Source: Isoetes taiwanensis
Taxonomy: Eukaryota > Streptophyta > Lycopodiopsida > Isoetales > Isoetaceae
Direction: 5' to 3'
DNA length: 64,000 nucleotides
NCBI GenBank assembly: GCA_021234155.1
Contig: JAJEKV010000752.1
Span: 1 to 64,000 of the forward strand
In this document: positions 1 to 12,099 of the stretch, one piece after another
Position numbering within the stretch: position 1 is the first letter of the stretch
Layout: each line of letters begins with the position of its first letter
Notes under the pieces: generated by a model
The model's input: only the letters and a program-made list of their open reading frames with translations
Databases searched by the model: none
What the model was told of the DNA's origin: nothing
Program-made: the position numbers and the translations under genes

Positions 1-2003
1 TAATCCAATGTTCTCGTATTTCGCCGTCCTTCTCGCATCTTTAGGGCATCTCAAGCATTTCTTTGTTGATTCCCAACCGGCCGTACAAAGCAAGGCGCGG
101 GGCGATCAAGGTGTTTTTATCCGCCCGCCGGACTCAGCTTCTTTCTTTCCTCGACATGGGGCCACCCGCAAGATCCCGGCGTAACAAGCTGCTGGGCCTC
201 TTTCCAAGAGATTAACCGCCCCGCTAGGCATAGAATATTTCTTGGCTTGGATCCGGATTTGCTAACCCATGATGTCTTCGGTACGTTCTGTTTTTGTTGG
301 CTTCTATTTTGTGTATGGGCTTGAGAAACCTTCTTCGTGATTTGTATTGTGGGAATGATAGGTTTCAAAGTAGATGGAAATGCTTTGATGTGTATGGATG
401 CTTTGTCAGCTTTGTTGCTGTGATTTGTGGAATGTTATTTCCCCATGACCCCTTCTAACTGGCTTTGGAGTACCACCGATAATTCCCAAGTCAAATTAGG
501 TGTCCTAGGCTCTTTTGGCTTAGTGGTCAAATTCTCAATGCCATTTTTCAAATCCGTGTTTCCAAAACAATATGCCCAGTGACTCCACTCTTTTTGGTTT
601 GTTAGTAGGTATTGCTCTTCCCTAAGGTACCTAGGTACTCTTCCTGACCTTTAGTATGCTTAGACAGAGCCGCCTAACTCTACCGGTTCAATTCCCCGTG
701 CTCAGGCAATTAATTTGGTTTGGTCAAAACTCCCCAATTTGAGGAGACGTGGCGTTATTCAATGGTTTGGTTGAATCTTTAGGGGTAAGTCAAATGGTAG
801 GGATTTTGACCCCATCTTGACTGTACTTATGGCTTGGAATTCCCACTCACTCAAGAGATATGCTATGAAATATGCCGTGGATCCACAGCGGTCAAAAAGA
901 TACAACGTAAAACGAGCACAATATACCCTAAACGCATACACTTATATCAGTAAAATACCCAAAACACTCAAGTTTGATATTGCCCCGCTTCTGTGGACTC
1001 ATTTTGATTCAATGATTTTCCACGGGAGAGATATCACTAAAGGAAAGAGTAATCAATCATATTCATCAATGGTGTCAATGCTCTAAAGCTCCATATTCCA
1101 TTATATCTATATATTCCATTGGCCACGATAATCACGCCCCGTAATCAGCTTTAGCAACACGGGATTCTAATAACATATTACTTAAAAATAGACAATATTT
1201 CCCCCAATATAGCAATGATATCATACAAATCTAATGAAGAAAACTTTAACATAGTCAATTTCTAACTTTTCCTTTGCACCTCCAATAGGTTTCACCAAAT
1301 GGAACATCATAACAAAAAAAAAATCCATTATATGCTTTATAGGATTACAATTTTGTCCATCCATTATCCCAACAATTTACATAGCTCATTTTAAGATTGA
1401 TGGGCTTTCTTACGTCGCCCAGTCCTAGCATACATATTATATAGCATGTAGCATTTCCATCAAAAAACTTCAAAGACCACAAAACAAGTATTAATTTTTC
1501 AAAATTGGCATGAAAAATGAAACTCACAATTAAGAAGTCTGGTTGGTGGAGACGAGAGCGCCCAAAAAGAAAAGGGTCTCTAAGTTAGTGCTATATCACA
1601 ATTTCAAACTAGAAAACATAGTGCCATACCAAATACCAAACATATTTTAGATTCTAAATAAAATTCAATTAGCCATACACACCTAGAATGGTTTAAAAAA
1701 TGCATGTGTGCTTCCTGCTTTAACACAAAACAAACATTTGGATTGTCGGATCTGTTTGTGCCAAGAAAGGATTGTCTTTGTTTCAAATGGGAATCGTGCA
1801 AGTAAGACCTCAAGAACTTTTTAAGCCTTCAAGGAGACGTTTTGGGGTTGAGGCTTTTGCCTTTATAGGCTTCGTTGGTGCAAAAAGAAAAAAAAGAAAG
1901 AAATCGCGAGGTGCATAAAGTTCAAATTTCAAGAAACAAGTGTGTGAAATTCAAATTTAGGAAATACCTTTTGTGCTTTCTCTTGCGTGGTTCTGCTCGA
2001 TCC

Positions 2004-2220
2004 ATGGCTTCCCTTTTCATCCTTTTCGCTGTACATGTGATCCTTGGATTCGCCATCAACCATGCTCCCTGGATTCATGCCAGGTGGGCAAACACACCTT
2101 AGTTGCTGATTCGAGCTCGTGATGGCCATTTCGACATTGTTCTTGAGGCGCTTTTACTATATGGCCCCCTTCGCTTAATTCAAAGCTCCATTCCATCTCG
2201 CGGCTCACCAATCGATAAAG
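2004..2220 (+). pseudogene. Exon-like piece with signal-peptide-like N-terminus (unit 1)
   Basis: From ATG at 2,004 the frame encodes a hydrophobic start (MASLFILFAVHVILGFA) that resembles a signal peptide or membrane anchor. It runs 33 codons to a stop near 2,100. The matching stretch in unit 2 shows that this stop follows a small indel near 2,080. The similarity continues in another frame to a good splice donor, AAG|GTACGC, at 2,220/2,221. I do not recognise the protein. It could be a captured exon or the first exon of an undescribed gene. Both copies share the start region and the donor, which argues against a chance ORF. Confidence 0.35.
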
Positions 2221-2454
2221 GTACGCTCTATTTCGATCACGCCCATTTCTTATAAAATATTTTGAATATTCTAATGCCGTAAAAGTCTTAACTATTCATT
2301 CATGTAAATAACTTTTTTCTCACACTTAATTCAAGATTCCGAGTCCCTAATCTAAATCAAAAAGCCAATAAGCCATTCTTGAACTCATATGTCATAGGCC
2401 GTCGAGCGATAAAAAAAGGTTAGTCCATGCAATATTTGTGTAAACCAAAATAGT

Positions 2455-2650
2455 TTTTAACAAAATGCTCGATAAATTCTTCGAAAGCAAACCCATCCGA
2501 GCAAAATCATATTGTTTTTTAGCAAAACCAGTTCACGAACAAATTCGCCTAACAAACCCATTTGAACAGAATTTTGCCGAGCAAATTCGCTTCTGGAGTA
2601 AATTCGACCGAGCAAAATCCCTTCAACAAATGCGCTACCGGACCTCTGGG
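2455..2650 (+). repeat. ~15-bp minisatellite, GAGCAAATTCG type (unit 1)
   Basis: About ten degenerate repeats of a 14-16 bp motif resembling GAGCAAATTCGTCT. The cleaner unit-2 version is at 15,890-16,075. Frames across it encode repetitive peptides that have no independent support as a gene. Confidence 0.7.
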
Positions 2651-2999
2651 CTTTTTAAATCAGATATGCAAATCCAAATGGTGCAAAAGACTTAAGCGCA
2701 CCATGTTTTACCCAAGATCAGTGTCCATATTTTCCCTTTCCTAATTTCTTCTCGTTCTAATTGTAGTAAATCAAATTCCATGTGCTCAACCCTCCTAAAG
2801 TTCACTAATTCCAAAGCTTAATTCTAAATGGCTAATATATATATAACATTGAGTTTTTCTAAATCTAATCAATTTTTGCATGTCCTTTGTGATTGGGCTT
2901 CTCCCCTCATGCAAAATATGGCTGGTGATCCATGGTTTTAGATGCTAGGTTTGCAACCTTGTTAAGTATATAAGAGGGAATCTAAAACACCTTAAGCAT

Positions 3000-3545
3000 G
3001 ATTTAGAGAAGAGAATCATAAATCATGGTGAGCTTGCATGGTTTATAGAAGAGTAGGTCCGAGAGACCACACACATAGTTTGCTATTATTTTCATGTGTG
3101 ATTTGCTATAGAAGAGTGAATCGTAAATCAAATTATGTTGAGCTTGCATTGCTTTTATAGAAGAATGAATTTCAAACCACACATGGTTTGCTATTATTTT
3201 CATGTGTAATTTGCATCTTAGCAACAAAAAACTAAAGGGTAAAATACCTAGTGGTAAAACTTCATGCTTGAAACCGTGAATGATGGTGACACATAAGGTA
3301 TCTTATGTCTTCGTGAAACATCCTCAACTTCAAGCAATCCACAATATTAATATGTTTGGTTAATACACGCTTACGGATTTATTTTGTTCCATAACTAGGT
3401 ATCTTCTACAATATGATGCTTGCTAATACACGCTTGACATGATTTTTTTGTTCGCTAACTAGGTTTTGTTTCTATAACTAGATTTCTACAATATTATATG
3501 CTAATAACACGCTTGGCGGATTTTCATTGTGGTTAACTAGGCTTT
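3000..3545 (+). repeat. Two clusters of ~65-75-bp tandem repeats (unit 1)
   Basis: The first cluster (3,020-3,215) repeats TTTGCTATTATTTTCATGTG together with a TATAGAAGAGT segment. The second (3,358-3,545) repeats a block containing AATACACGCTTG, ATAACTAGGT and TTCTACAATATTATGCT three to four times. Unit 2 has the same structure at about 16,440-16,985. No coding signal is seen. Confidence 0.75.
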
Positions 3546-3684
3546 ACTTGTTGGAATAAATCATGTGAGATTATTTGAATGTATAATTGGACCATATAAA
3601 ACATTAAGGAACGTGAATTTGGATTTGCAAGGGTAATAAACCACGCCACTTTGAAATCTCCTCAATGTTATTATGCTACATATT

Positions 3685-4375
3685 CTAAAACGGCCCTAGA
3701 CTATCTTGGTCATCGGATCCTTCCGTCGTACGACATATTGTATATTGGGCCTCTAGGTGCCTTTTGTTTCGATTGTGGCGCGGCACTTATGATTTTGAAA
3801 TATGAAATATAGATTCTCCTAAGATTTTGGACTATGAAATACAGAGACTAGAACCTCTAACAAAATAATTAAATATCCTAAGAATGCTTTAGTCAATGCA
3901 CCCAATGAGCTAGCATTCTTATTTTTTTCTCTTAATCCTTCTATCCTATGACTTGGATGTATATTGGGTCTCTGGATGCCTCTCTTTTTATTGTCATTTA
4001 TGATTGGGGCTTATGATTTTGATATATGAAATATAGTATCTCCTAAGTTTTTGGACTATGAAATACAGAGACTTGAACATCTACCAAAATAATTCAATAT
4101 CCTAATAAGAATGCTTTTCAATGCATTCAATGAGTTAACATGCTTATTTTTTCTATTGAATCTATGTTTTTTTTTAATTATTAAACCATTCAATTATTTT
4201 ATGGCTATGGCCTATGGTCTCAGTAATGGTGATTTATGCATTCATATCAAATCCCCCTGAAACTCCTATTATTGTGCCATATATTATTCTAAACGAGGTG
4301 CGCCTCGACTACTTTGGCCGTTTCGGATCCTTCCATCCGATGACCCAAATTGTATGTTGGGTGGCATGTATGTAT
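3685..4375. mobile_element. Cluster of foldback-MITE-derived modules (unit 1)
   Basis: Three partial copies of one module lie at about 3,690-3,860, 3,935-4,080 and 4,290-4,370. Each contains variants of GTCGGATCCTTCC, then ATTGTATATTGGGCCTCT and, in the first two, ATGATTTTGAAATATGAAATA. The inverse complement of the same module forms the arms of the palindromic element at 45,702-45,895. That identifies the family as a short inverted-repeat (foldback, MITE-like) element. Similar copies sit in unit 2 at 17,128-17,815. An open frame at 4,214-4,417 runs through one module and is not taken as a gene. Confidence 0.6.
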
Positions 4376-5294
4376 TTATTGTCTATTCAACTTCCCTTTA
4401 TGTATCATTTCTCCTGATGAAAAGCGTTTGCCGGTACAAGGAGTTGTATTATTCACATAAAATGCTAGCTAATCTATATGGAACATTGCTGCTTCTCATG
4501 GGAAAGGAAGATATCCACTATCTTCTCATGGAGAATGGATCAGAGTTCAATAGCTATAAGTTTGGCCATGCATAAAGGCTTTTATTGGGTATATAACTCC
4601 ATTTGACGGATCACTCGCCAAGATTCCCTCTTTCGCCTAGTCCTTCATCCTACACTTCATCTTCACAACTCCACACTTCACCTTACATTCTGAACTTGTG
4701 CCAATTGCTTATGCTCAATAATTTGTATCTTTCTCTTGTTTAACATTTTGCTATTGCACTTGGATGGTAATCTTATAATGCAGGTTTTGGACTCTATTCA
4801 TGGAAATTATGTGTCTTTACAAGCCATGCCCATCTCAAGGGGCAAAGTAAAGCCAGGTGGCATATTTTTGACCGGGTTTATCCGAACTTTTGATACTTAT
4901 TATTGTTGTTAACTTATTGTAACCCGGAATACCTACTAGAGGTTTAGTATATTTTGGCTTAAACTAATGTGGCAGTTCCTCCCAATAGTAAGACAATTGT
5001 ATGGCTTTTAATTAATTAATGGAAAAAACATGTGTTAATAATGTTAATGGTAGTGATTGTTATATTAAAAAAATTTGGGGCCCCTTCGGAGCCCTAACTA
5101 AAGCAAACATAGGTAAACTTTATGGGCAGCCTTTATGTAAGTGTGTAAGTGTGTGTACACTATAGAGGTTGTTTATGTATAAGGCTTACACCTTTTCATG
5201 TATATAACCATGTAATACCGATCTCCTAATTTGATATACCAATTTAATTTATAAACAAAAGTAGGGACGCAATTAATGTGAAAGGTTCCATGAC

Positions 5295-5455
5295 CTTCAA
5301 AAGCTTTTTACATGTGATGCTATGCTTTTCTTCATGTAGCTAAATTGAATAATAGAATCCTTGATGGAAACCATCAAAAGCTTTTACATGTGATGCTATG
5401 CTTTGGTCTTCATGTAGCCAAATTGAATAATAGAATCCTTTTGATGGAAACCATC
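5295..5455 (+). repeat. ~78-bp direct duplication (unit 1)
   Basis: Two consecutive copies of a block that begins near the CTTCAAAAGC/CATCAAAAGC steps, contains ACATGTGATGCTATGCTTT and ends with AATAGAATCC...GATGGAAACCATCA. Unit 2 has it at about 18,725-18,890. It sits immediately before the palindrome-TATA module. Confidence 0.85.
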
Positions 5456-5566
5456 ACATAAACTACCGCGTAATTGCATAGTATGCATTGCTCCAATAAT
5501 ACCAATCACTTATGTAGAAATAAATAAATGAGTGTTCTTAGAAGCACTACAATGAAGAATTTCATC

Positions 5567-5750
5567 CGCGAGAATACCCGCGGTTCCATTAAGTGATAGC
5601 AATAGAGCCGAGCATTCCTTTGAGAGGGGACCCTACCTCGCATGTCCTATTTATACGCCCCTCCTTCCTCATTTCCGGTCATCGTATGTTCTCTTGAGCT
5701 CCTTTCCATTACGCTCATTTCGGCTCCACAAGTTCCCCTACCTTCTTCGC
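5567..5750 (+). promoter_or_regulatory. Palindrome-TATA module, 5' copy of unit 1
   Basis: A degenerate palindrome (5,581-5,610) is followed 38 bp later by TATTTATA (5,648-5,655) and then CT-rich sequence. This is the general layout of a plant Pol II core promoter. The whole ~175-bp module recurs at 11,355, at 19,005 and at 24,820. T-rich DNA follows each copy. Promoter activity is inferred only from TATA-box form and spacing. The module pair could equally be terminal repeats of a decayed element. Confidence 0.5.
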
Positions 5751-8700
5751 GCTCTACAAGTTTTCTATCTTCAAGGCTTTTCCCTACCGGGGTAAGCGGT
5801 TGGATCGTTAAGAGCTTGGATCCGTTCTCTTGGGCGCTTGGGTTTTATGGTTTCAAGAGCTTCGTGGTTGGCAGCCGCGATGGTGAGTTTTCTTTTGGTT
5901 CTTTGGCTCGTCGGTATTCTTTCAATCAGGTTTTCCGTTTGGACATCGGTTTTGTTGAAGTTCATGTTCTTGGCTTTATTTCGATTTCTGGTTGGGGTTG
6001 GAAAGGATGCCTAGGTCCTGCTTTTTGGTTCTTCCCCGTTCTTTTTGGTTTTTCTATCTCGATTGTGGCTCTTGTTTTGGTCTAGTTTTTATCACCGATT
6101 GTGGCTTCTTTTTCTCACCTCTTCTGCCGGATTCATCCAGTTGGATCGATGTTGAGCTTCGGTGATCCGCCTGGCCAGGCGCTGATGTCGCCTCTCCCCG
6201 GGTTGGTTCCTCTCTGCTTGAAGACCGGCGCACCCCTGGACCCGATCAGCCCAGCCATGCAATCATGCAGCCCCCCCTTTTTCTTTGCTTACCTGATCAA
6301 CCACGGACCCTTCCCTGCTTTTGCAAGAAGTCGATTCTCTCTCTATCATTTCAATTTCATGGTTTCCATGCTTGCATCGTGCCTCCCATAGCCGGATCCC
6401 CTCACGATTTGGTGGTAGATTGACCCTATTGTTTGTGGCTTCCCTATTCGAAACCGACGACTAAATTTCCGCCCCATCCAGATTGCTCTTCCTCATACCG
6501 CCTGGCCAGCCTCTGTCATCAGGGTGTTTGGTGGGGATACCGAGTCAGGTTCCCTTTGTCATCCCTTCGCTTGGGGTTACTCTAGCCTCTGTTATCCCCT
6601 CTTCTTTTTAGGAATAAACAACGTTGTTTTAATAGATCCTTTTAGCTCTATCTTACGCGTTTTTCTTAGGGTTTGCTTTTATGTCATAGTCTTGTTTTTT
6701 CTCATAGGACGGCTTTTTAGACTCATGGCTCCATTATGTACTTTCTTTGAGGTTCATTTGCTCCAGGTCTTTGATTTCTACTTGTTTGTTTGTTCCCCAT
6801 TGAACATTGTTGTTTCATCGATTCACATCTTTATATCCATTTGGTGTGCTTCCTTACTTCTATTTAAATTACATATCTAGACCCTTGGCATCTTCGATTC
6901 TCGGTTATCTAGCATGCCTTTGGCGCTTTGTTGTCTTTATTGGAGGATTTTGCTGATTGTGGTTTCATGGTTGTTTATGTGTGGGCGGCTTCCATGATTT
7001 TTTATTCTTTTATCGTAGCCAAGTCCCCTTTTTATTGTTTAGTTTAGATCGGCATCCAAGTTCCATTGTCCGCTTAGTTTCGCTTTTTCGGTTGTATCGG
7101 GCATTTTTCGTTCTCGCATGCTTAACATGGGTATGCCTTTTATATAGTTTGGACCTTATTCTCATGTTTCTCAAACCTCTTTTTGTTTCATCGTTTTAAG
7201 CAAGTCGTCTAGATTTTGGCGTTGTTTGATTGTATGGTGCATATGTTGCGGGGAGGTAACTCCTATGGTTTTTGTCTACGTTGTTTCGGTTGTGTCTAGT
7301 ACCTTAGATACATTCATATGAGATATGGTATGTACATGTGCAAATGACCTCTAGGACTATTGTATTAGGTGGATCTATCTTGCTACATAAGGTTCATTCG
7401 TTCATTATGGTATATATGCTTGTTAACTTTAATATCTTTTGGTTATCGGTTTCCTTAGTTGCTCTGCGGTTCGCGCCCACGCCGGCTTCATGGTTGGGGT
7501 TTCGTATCGTGTCCTTTATTTTGATCTTGTTTAGGGACAAAGGTGATTCCTTCTAGGCGTGGTTGCTAGATTTTTTGTATTCCATAATCTTCATCAGGTT
7601 ATCTCTCAAGCTTTCGACTCATTCAGGTAACAATGGATATGTATGTGGCTTCGTTCTTCGCGTTGTTTTATCTTTTGTTTTTTAGACGTTTGATCTTCTC
7701 TACACACTCTTGTCTCATTTCTATGCACTCTTGTTGGTTTTAATGGTCTGACTTTGGTTGGCGTGATTTTCGTAAACCTTGATTTCATTCAGTCTTATGT
7801 GTTGGTTGGCTTGATCGTTGCTATCTGTAGTCTTTATCACGTTGGGGGCTATGTGTGTGTCGCTTATCCTATTATCTCTAGTTTGTTTTTTGCTCCATTG
7901 GCCCATCCAGGGTCTTGATTCATTCCCTTACCAAAATTATGCGTTGCTCTATTTTGCCTTCAGGTTTCTATGTTTGTCCCTTTTGTGCGCTTTGTGGTCC
8001 ATTTGCTAATAGTTCTATTTTGTTTCGTTCGTCCATTTGGCTGTTGTTGGTTCTTCCCTGTCGTTTTTGCCGCTTGATGTTCACATTAAATTTCTTCATC
8101 TTGGGTTTTTTATAGTTTCATGGGTACGGTTTCTTTTGGTCGTTGACATTCTACATAGTTCGCTTTGATCAGTTTTGGTCATATACTTCTAGCATAATGT
8201 TTATATCATATGGTTTATGTCTCACCTTAGGATTTTTACATGGTTCCTTTTCAGGCCTATTTGGTTTCATTTACTATATTCTTCTTTCTTCATATATGTT
8301 TGCGCATTAGATCCATTCTTAGTATTGTCTTCTTTTATGTTTGCACCCTCGGCCGCCGAGCATTGGGATCATTGTGCGTTCGCGTAGTTTCCAAGCTCGG
8401 GTTGTTTGATGTTGCCATATTTCATTCTCTAGGACCGCATAATTAGCCCAATGTTCGTGCATTACATTGCCTCATCTGGGTTGTCTATTTTCATTTATCT
8501 GAGGTTATTTTGGTCTCAGGCATTCTACCGCGGTATGTTTGTTGCATATTTTCATCATATACATTTGGTAGATAGTGTTGTCTTACATGGTTTATGGCTT
8601 GCCCTAGGCTTTTTTACGTGGTTCCTTTTCATACCTTTTCGGTTCCTTTTGATGCATCTTCTTCATATATGTATGGGCATTGGATCCATTCTTAATGTTG

Positions 8701-11355
8701 GCTTCTTTTATTGCTCCTTTGTTTGCATTTGAACGCTTGGACATTGTCGATTCCATACATATTTGTGCCCACTTTATGTTGACTGCAGCTTTATTGAGCA
8801 TTTTTTGTGATATCGATTGATCTTTTATCTCGGTTTGTAATTTTTTGCTCCTTTGTGGTTTGATTACTCCTTTTCTGATGGTTCCTTACTTAGTCTCGTC
8901 TTCATGACCTTGTGCTATTAAAATCGGTCATATATGTTCTATCTTGGTCCATTCCTTTCTTTCCCGTTGATGTCCCGCATATATTTTGTTTTGTTTATTG
9001 TTTCCTTTATAAGTATTTTCTGTGTTTCCTTTGCCAGTTAGTTTTAGATTCTCTTTTAGTGCTTTTAGTTCATTCTTTGTTTGGTCTCTTTTTGCTCTTA
9101 TGTTTTTTTTATGGTTCCCATGTCAGTAGCTCTTATGATCTGTTTAGCTCTTTTGTGTCGTGTTTCTATTTACCCCTTTTGCTCCGTTCACTCTATTTTT
9201 AGTTTTGTCTCCTTCGGTTATTTTACCCTCTTGACTCGCCTGGGTTCACTTCTCTATTTATCTATTGCTCCAGTCCCTTATTTGTCCTTCCTTTTTTACT
9301 TTTATTTTGAATCGTCTTTGTCTTCTGCTTCTTATTTGTCATGTTTGAACCTTGTAGTCATTTCATGGGATCCTTTATCATTAGCCGATCATGTTCGTTT
9401 GATGGTTCCATTTGCTCCTTTTTATGGATATGTGGCCTCAGTGTTTTACATAACATAGGATCCTTTGTCATTCGCCGATCATGTTCGATGGGCCTCAGTG
9501 TTTTATATAACATAGGATCCTTTGTCATTAGCCGATCATGTTCGATGGTTCCACATGTCGTTCCATCTCATGGTGTGTATAGGACTGTTTTCATTCGTCA
9601 TTATTTTATGCATGTGGTTTGATTTACATATCTGCGCATTTCTTTTGGATAGTTAGTCCATTTTCAGGTTTTTATGTCGATGTATTTGCTTTGTTGCTCA
9701 ATGTTGGTTATCATTATTTCAATTCGGCATTCTTGGGTTTTAGTTCAACATCTTTGGGCATCTTAGGGCTTCCTTTGGTTTTGTTGATTTGTTGTCTATT
9801 TGGGTGTTGATGAGTTTGTGATTTTTTCGTTCATTGTGTACACTTGGCCATCTCTGCACTCTTGTTCGTTTCATTTGGATGGTTTTTTGTTTTACGATGA
9901 AGCTGAGATTCCATCAATTTTCTGATCTTGTGCATTCCATTATTAGTATGCTCTCACCTCATATTGCTCGACGTCTATTGTGGTCTATGTTATGGTTATT
10001 TTTGTCCCTTACGTGTTTGCCCTTTCTTCGTGTTGTTTTTCGCTTATAGTTTAGGTCTTCGCGCTTGATCACTTCTTGATATGTCACTTTTGTTGAGGTC
10101 CTCCTTCCTCCGTTGTTCCTCGTATATGGTTGGTCTGTTCTATTTTCTCGATCTGCAGTTCTCACTTGACTTGTTGTTCGTATTTATTACTATTGTGCAT
10201 GATTGCCACTTTTTTCCTCTTCTTTCTCTGTTCTCTTCTTTAAAATCATTGTTCCATCACGGACCCACGTAGTCTCGGTTGCACCATATCCATTTATTCT
10301 TTTGTGTCCATTTGTTCTTCTTGGTTCTTTTTTGATCCATTCGTTCTCTCCAGGTGGTCGCTCTTTGCATGTGAGCATTTTGCACTAAAAGTTTCATTTT
10401 TGGTAAGAGCCTCCATTTGTGCTTGTCATAACTTCAGTTTGATTCCTCGATTATTGCTTAGCGATTCTATACAATTTTATCTTTGCATTCTCTTTTGTGT
10501 CCATTTGTTCTTACGTGCGTCTCGGTTGCACCCATATCCATCTATTCTTTTGTGTCCATTTGTTCTTCTTGGTTCTTTTTGATCCATTCGTTCTCTCAGG
10601 TAAATTCGCTTTTTGCATGTGAGCATTTTGCACTAAAAGTTTCATTTTGGTAAGAGCCGTTTGTGCTTGTCATAACCGGTTTGCATTCTCTCCGGGGTAT
10701 CCTTTGCACCTTAGATCTTAGGTCTTGGAAACACACATTTGTTTGGTTTCCTTGTTTCATGCTTTGGTTGGTAAGTTAAGCTCTTTACATATGTGCATTT
10801 GGCATGGAAAAGTTATGTTCACCATTTACTTTTGTGGTTGTTGTCGACCGGTTTCTTTGGTATCCTTTATCTTGTCCCCTTTTTTTGGTCCTTGATGTGT
10901 CGCTTTTCTTTGCTACTCAATCTCAAGCTCTCTGCTCTTTGGGTCGGTGTTCTTGATTTCTTTAATCTGCTACACTTGCTTTATCTTTCCCGGTTTTTTG
11001 CCCCTTTGTCCTCTAGATACTTCATTGCCTTGTTCATGTTGGTCTTTTAGATTCTTGGTCTTGGCCTTGGCTCTCTGGTTCTCTCCTTCGATTTGCCTTG
11101 CTTCTTTTTGCCCTCTTGGTGTCCATATATCGGGGTTTTACGCCTTTTGCTCGATTATCCACGTTATTCCGGTGAGCCTTGTTTCCGCGGTTTGTTGTTA
11201 TCCCCAAAGGGCTTGATCTGTTCTAATTGTCTTTTGCCCATTTTTCCCTTGGCCCGCTTTTGCTTGATTTTTTCCTTGTCGTCCTAGTTTGCTCCATGTT
11301 TTTGAGGTTGATTCCTCTTCTATCGGCCAACTAGTTGTTTCATAGGACCCATCCT
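5750..11355 (+). other. T-rich, strand-asymmetric non-coding block (unit 1)
   Basis: By eye the + strand is dominated by T, poor in A, and intermediate in G and C over more than 5 kb. All three + frames yield Phe/Leu/Ser/Val/Cys-rich peptides, which is what T at codon position 2 produces, and no recognisable domain appears. Internal duplications show that it grew by tandem duplication: about 8,180-8,320 against 8,580-8,730; three GGATCCTTTRTCATT copies at 9,370-9,550; and about 10,250-10,430 against 10,500-10,680. On the - strand it is A-rich and encodes only Lys/Arg/Glu/Asn-rich low-complexity peptides. I see no gene here. Confidence 0.8.
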
Positions 11356-11530
11356 AGGAATGCCCGCGGTTCTATTGCGATAGCAATAGAACCGACATTT
11401 CTGAGACGGGGGCCCTACCGCATGTCCTATTTATACCGCCTCCTTCCTCATTTCCGGTCATCGGCGTTCTCTTGAGCTCCTTTCCATTACGCTCATTTAC
11501 GGCTCCCACAAGTTTCCGCCCCCCTCCCTC
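11355..11530 (+). promoter_or_regulatory. Palindrome-TATA module, 3' copy of unit 1
   Basis: Perfect palindrome: arms CGGTTCTATTGC (11,367-11,378) and GCAATAGAACCG (11,383-11,394) around a GATA loop. TATTTATA is at 11,428-11,435. The sequence from GAATGCCCGCGG to CCACAAGTT matches the 5,567 copy, then the two diverge. Confidence 0.55.
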
Positions 11531-11624
11531 TGTCACATCGAGGCTTGTTCGTCATTTTCACATCGACTTCCCCTTTTTTTCTCATATTCGTTCTATTATT
11601 AAAGTTGCTTTCGCCGGATATGCT

Positions 11625-11905
11625 CTTATTTTCATTTTTCTCGGTAGTCTTTGTAGCCTCAGGGCTTACTTATCATTTCTTTCTTTTCGGCGTGGTTGTG
11701 GCCTCAGAGCCATGCTTTCTTGTTCATTTCTCTCGGCATTGGCCTGTAGCCTCAGAGGCTTTCTTCTTTTCATTTCTCTCTCGGTGGCAATGTAGCCTCG
11801 AGGCGACACTAATCGGATGTTTTCCGCGATGGTCATTCAGCGGATGGTTCGGTTGGTGTTTGTTGTTTCTTCCTCGGCGTGGCCCTGGAGCCTCCGAGTG
11901 CTATT
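11625..11905 (+). repeat. ~60-bp minisatellite with GCCTCNGAGGC core (unit 1)
   Basis: Four to five degenerate copies of TTTCTCTCGGCGTGG followed by TGTAGCCTCAGAGGC. The GCCTC-GAGGC core is itself palindromic. Unit 2 has it at about 25,095-25,370. Confidence 0.7.
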
Positions 11906-12099
11906 ACCATAATAACGTTGGCAAGATTCGCCAGAGTTCCTATAAATTAGTTCAAGTTGCAAAAAGTAATCGCCTACAAAATTATTATAGAAAGCTTATG
12001 ATTCGCCTCAACTTCTAAATCACGCCTATGCGGTTATGGCCTTAAGGGCAACCCTGGGAGTTGGTAGGTTTTATAATCCATCTCCACTTCCTTCAGGGT

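Noticed and set aside
4214-4575. Open frames over the foldback cluster (also 17,666-18,061)
   Set aside because: They run through MITE modules and are broken in one of the two units. No domain.
5642-11795. Many open frames of 60-157 codons giving hydrophobic, membrane-like proteins
   Set aside because: T-rich sequence puts T at codon position 2, which forces Phe/Leu/Val/Ser. The frames differ between the two units and show no domain.
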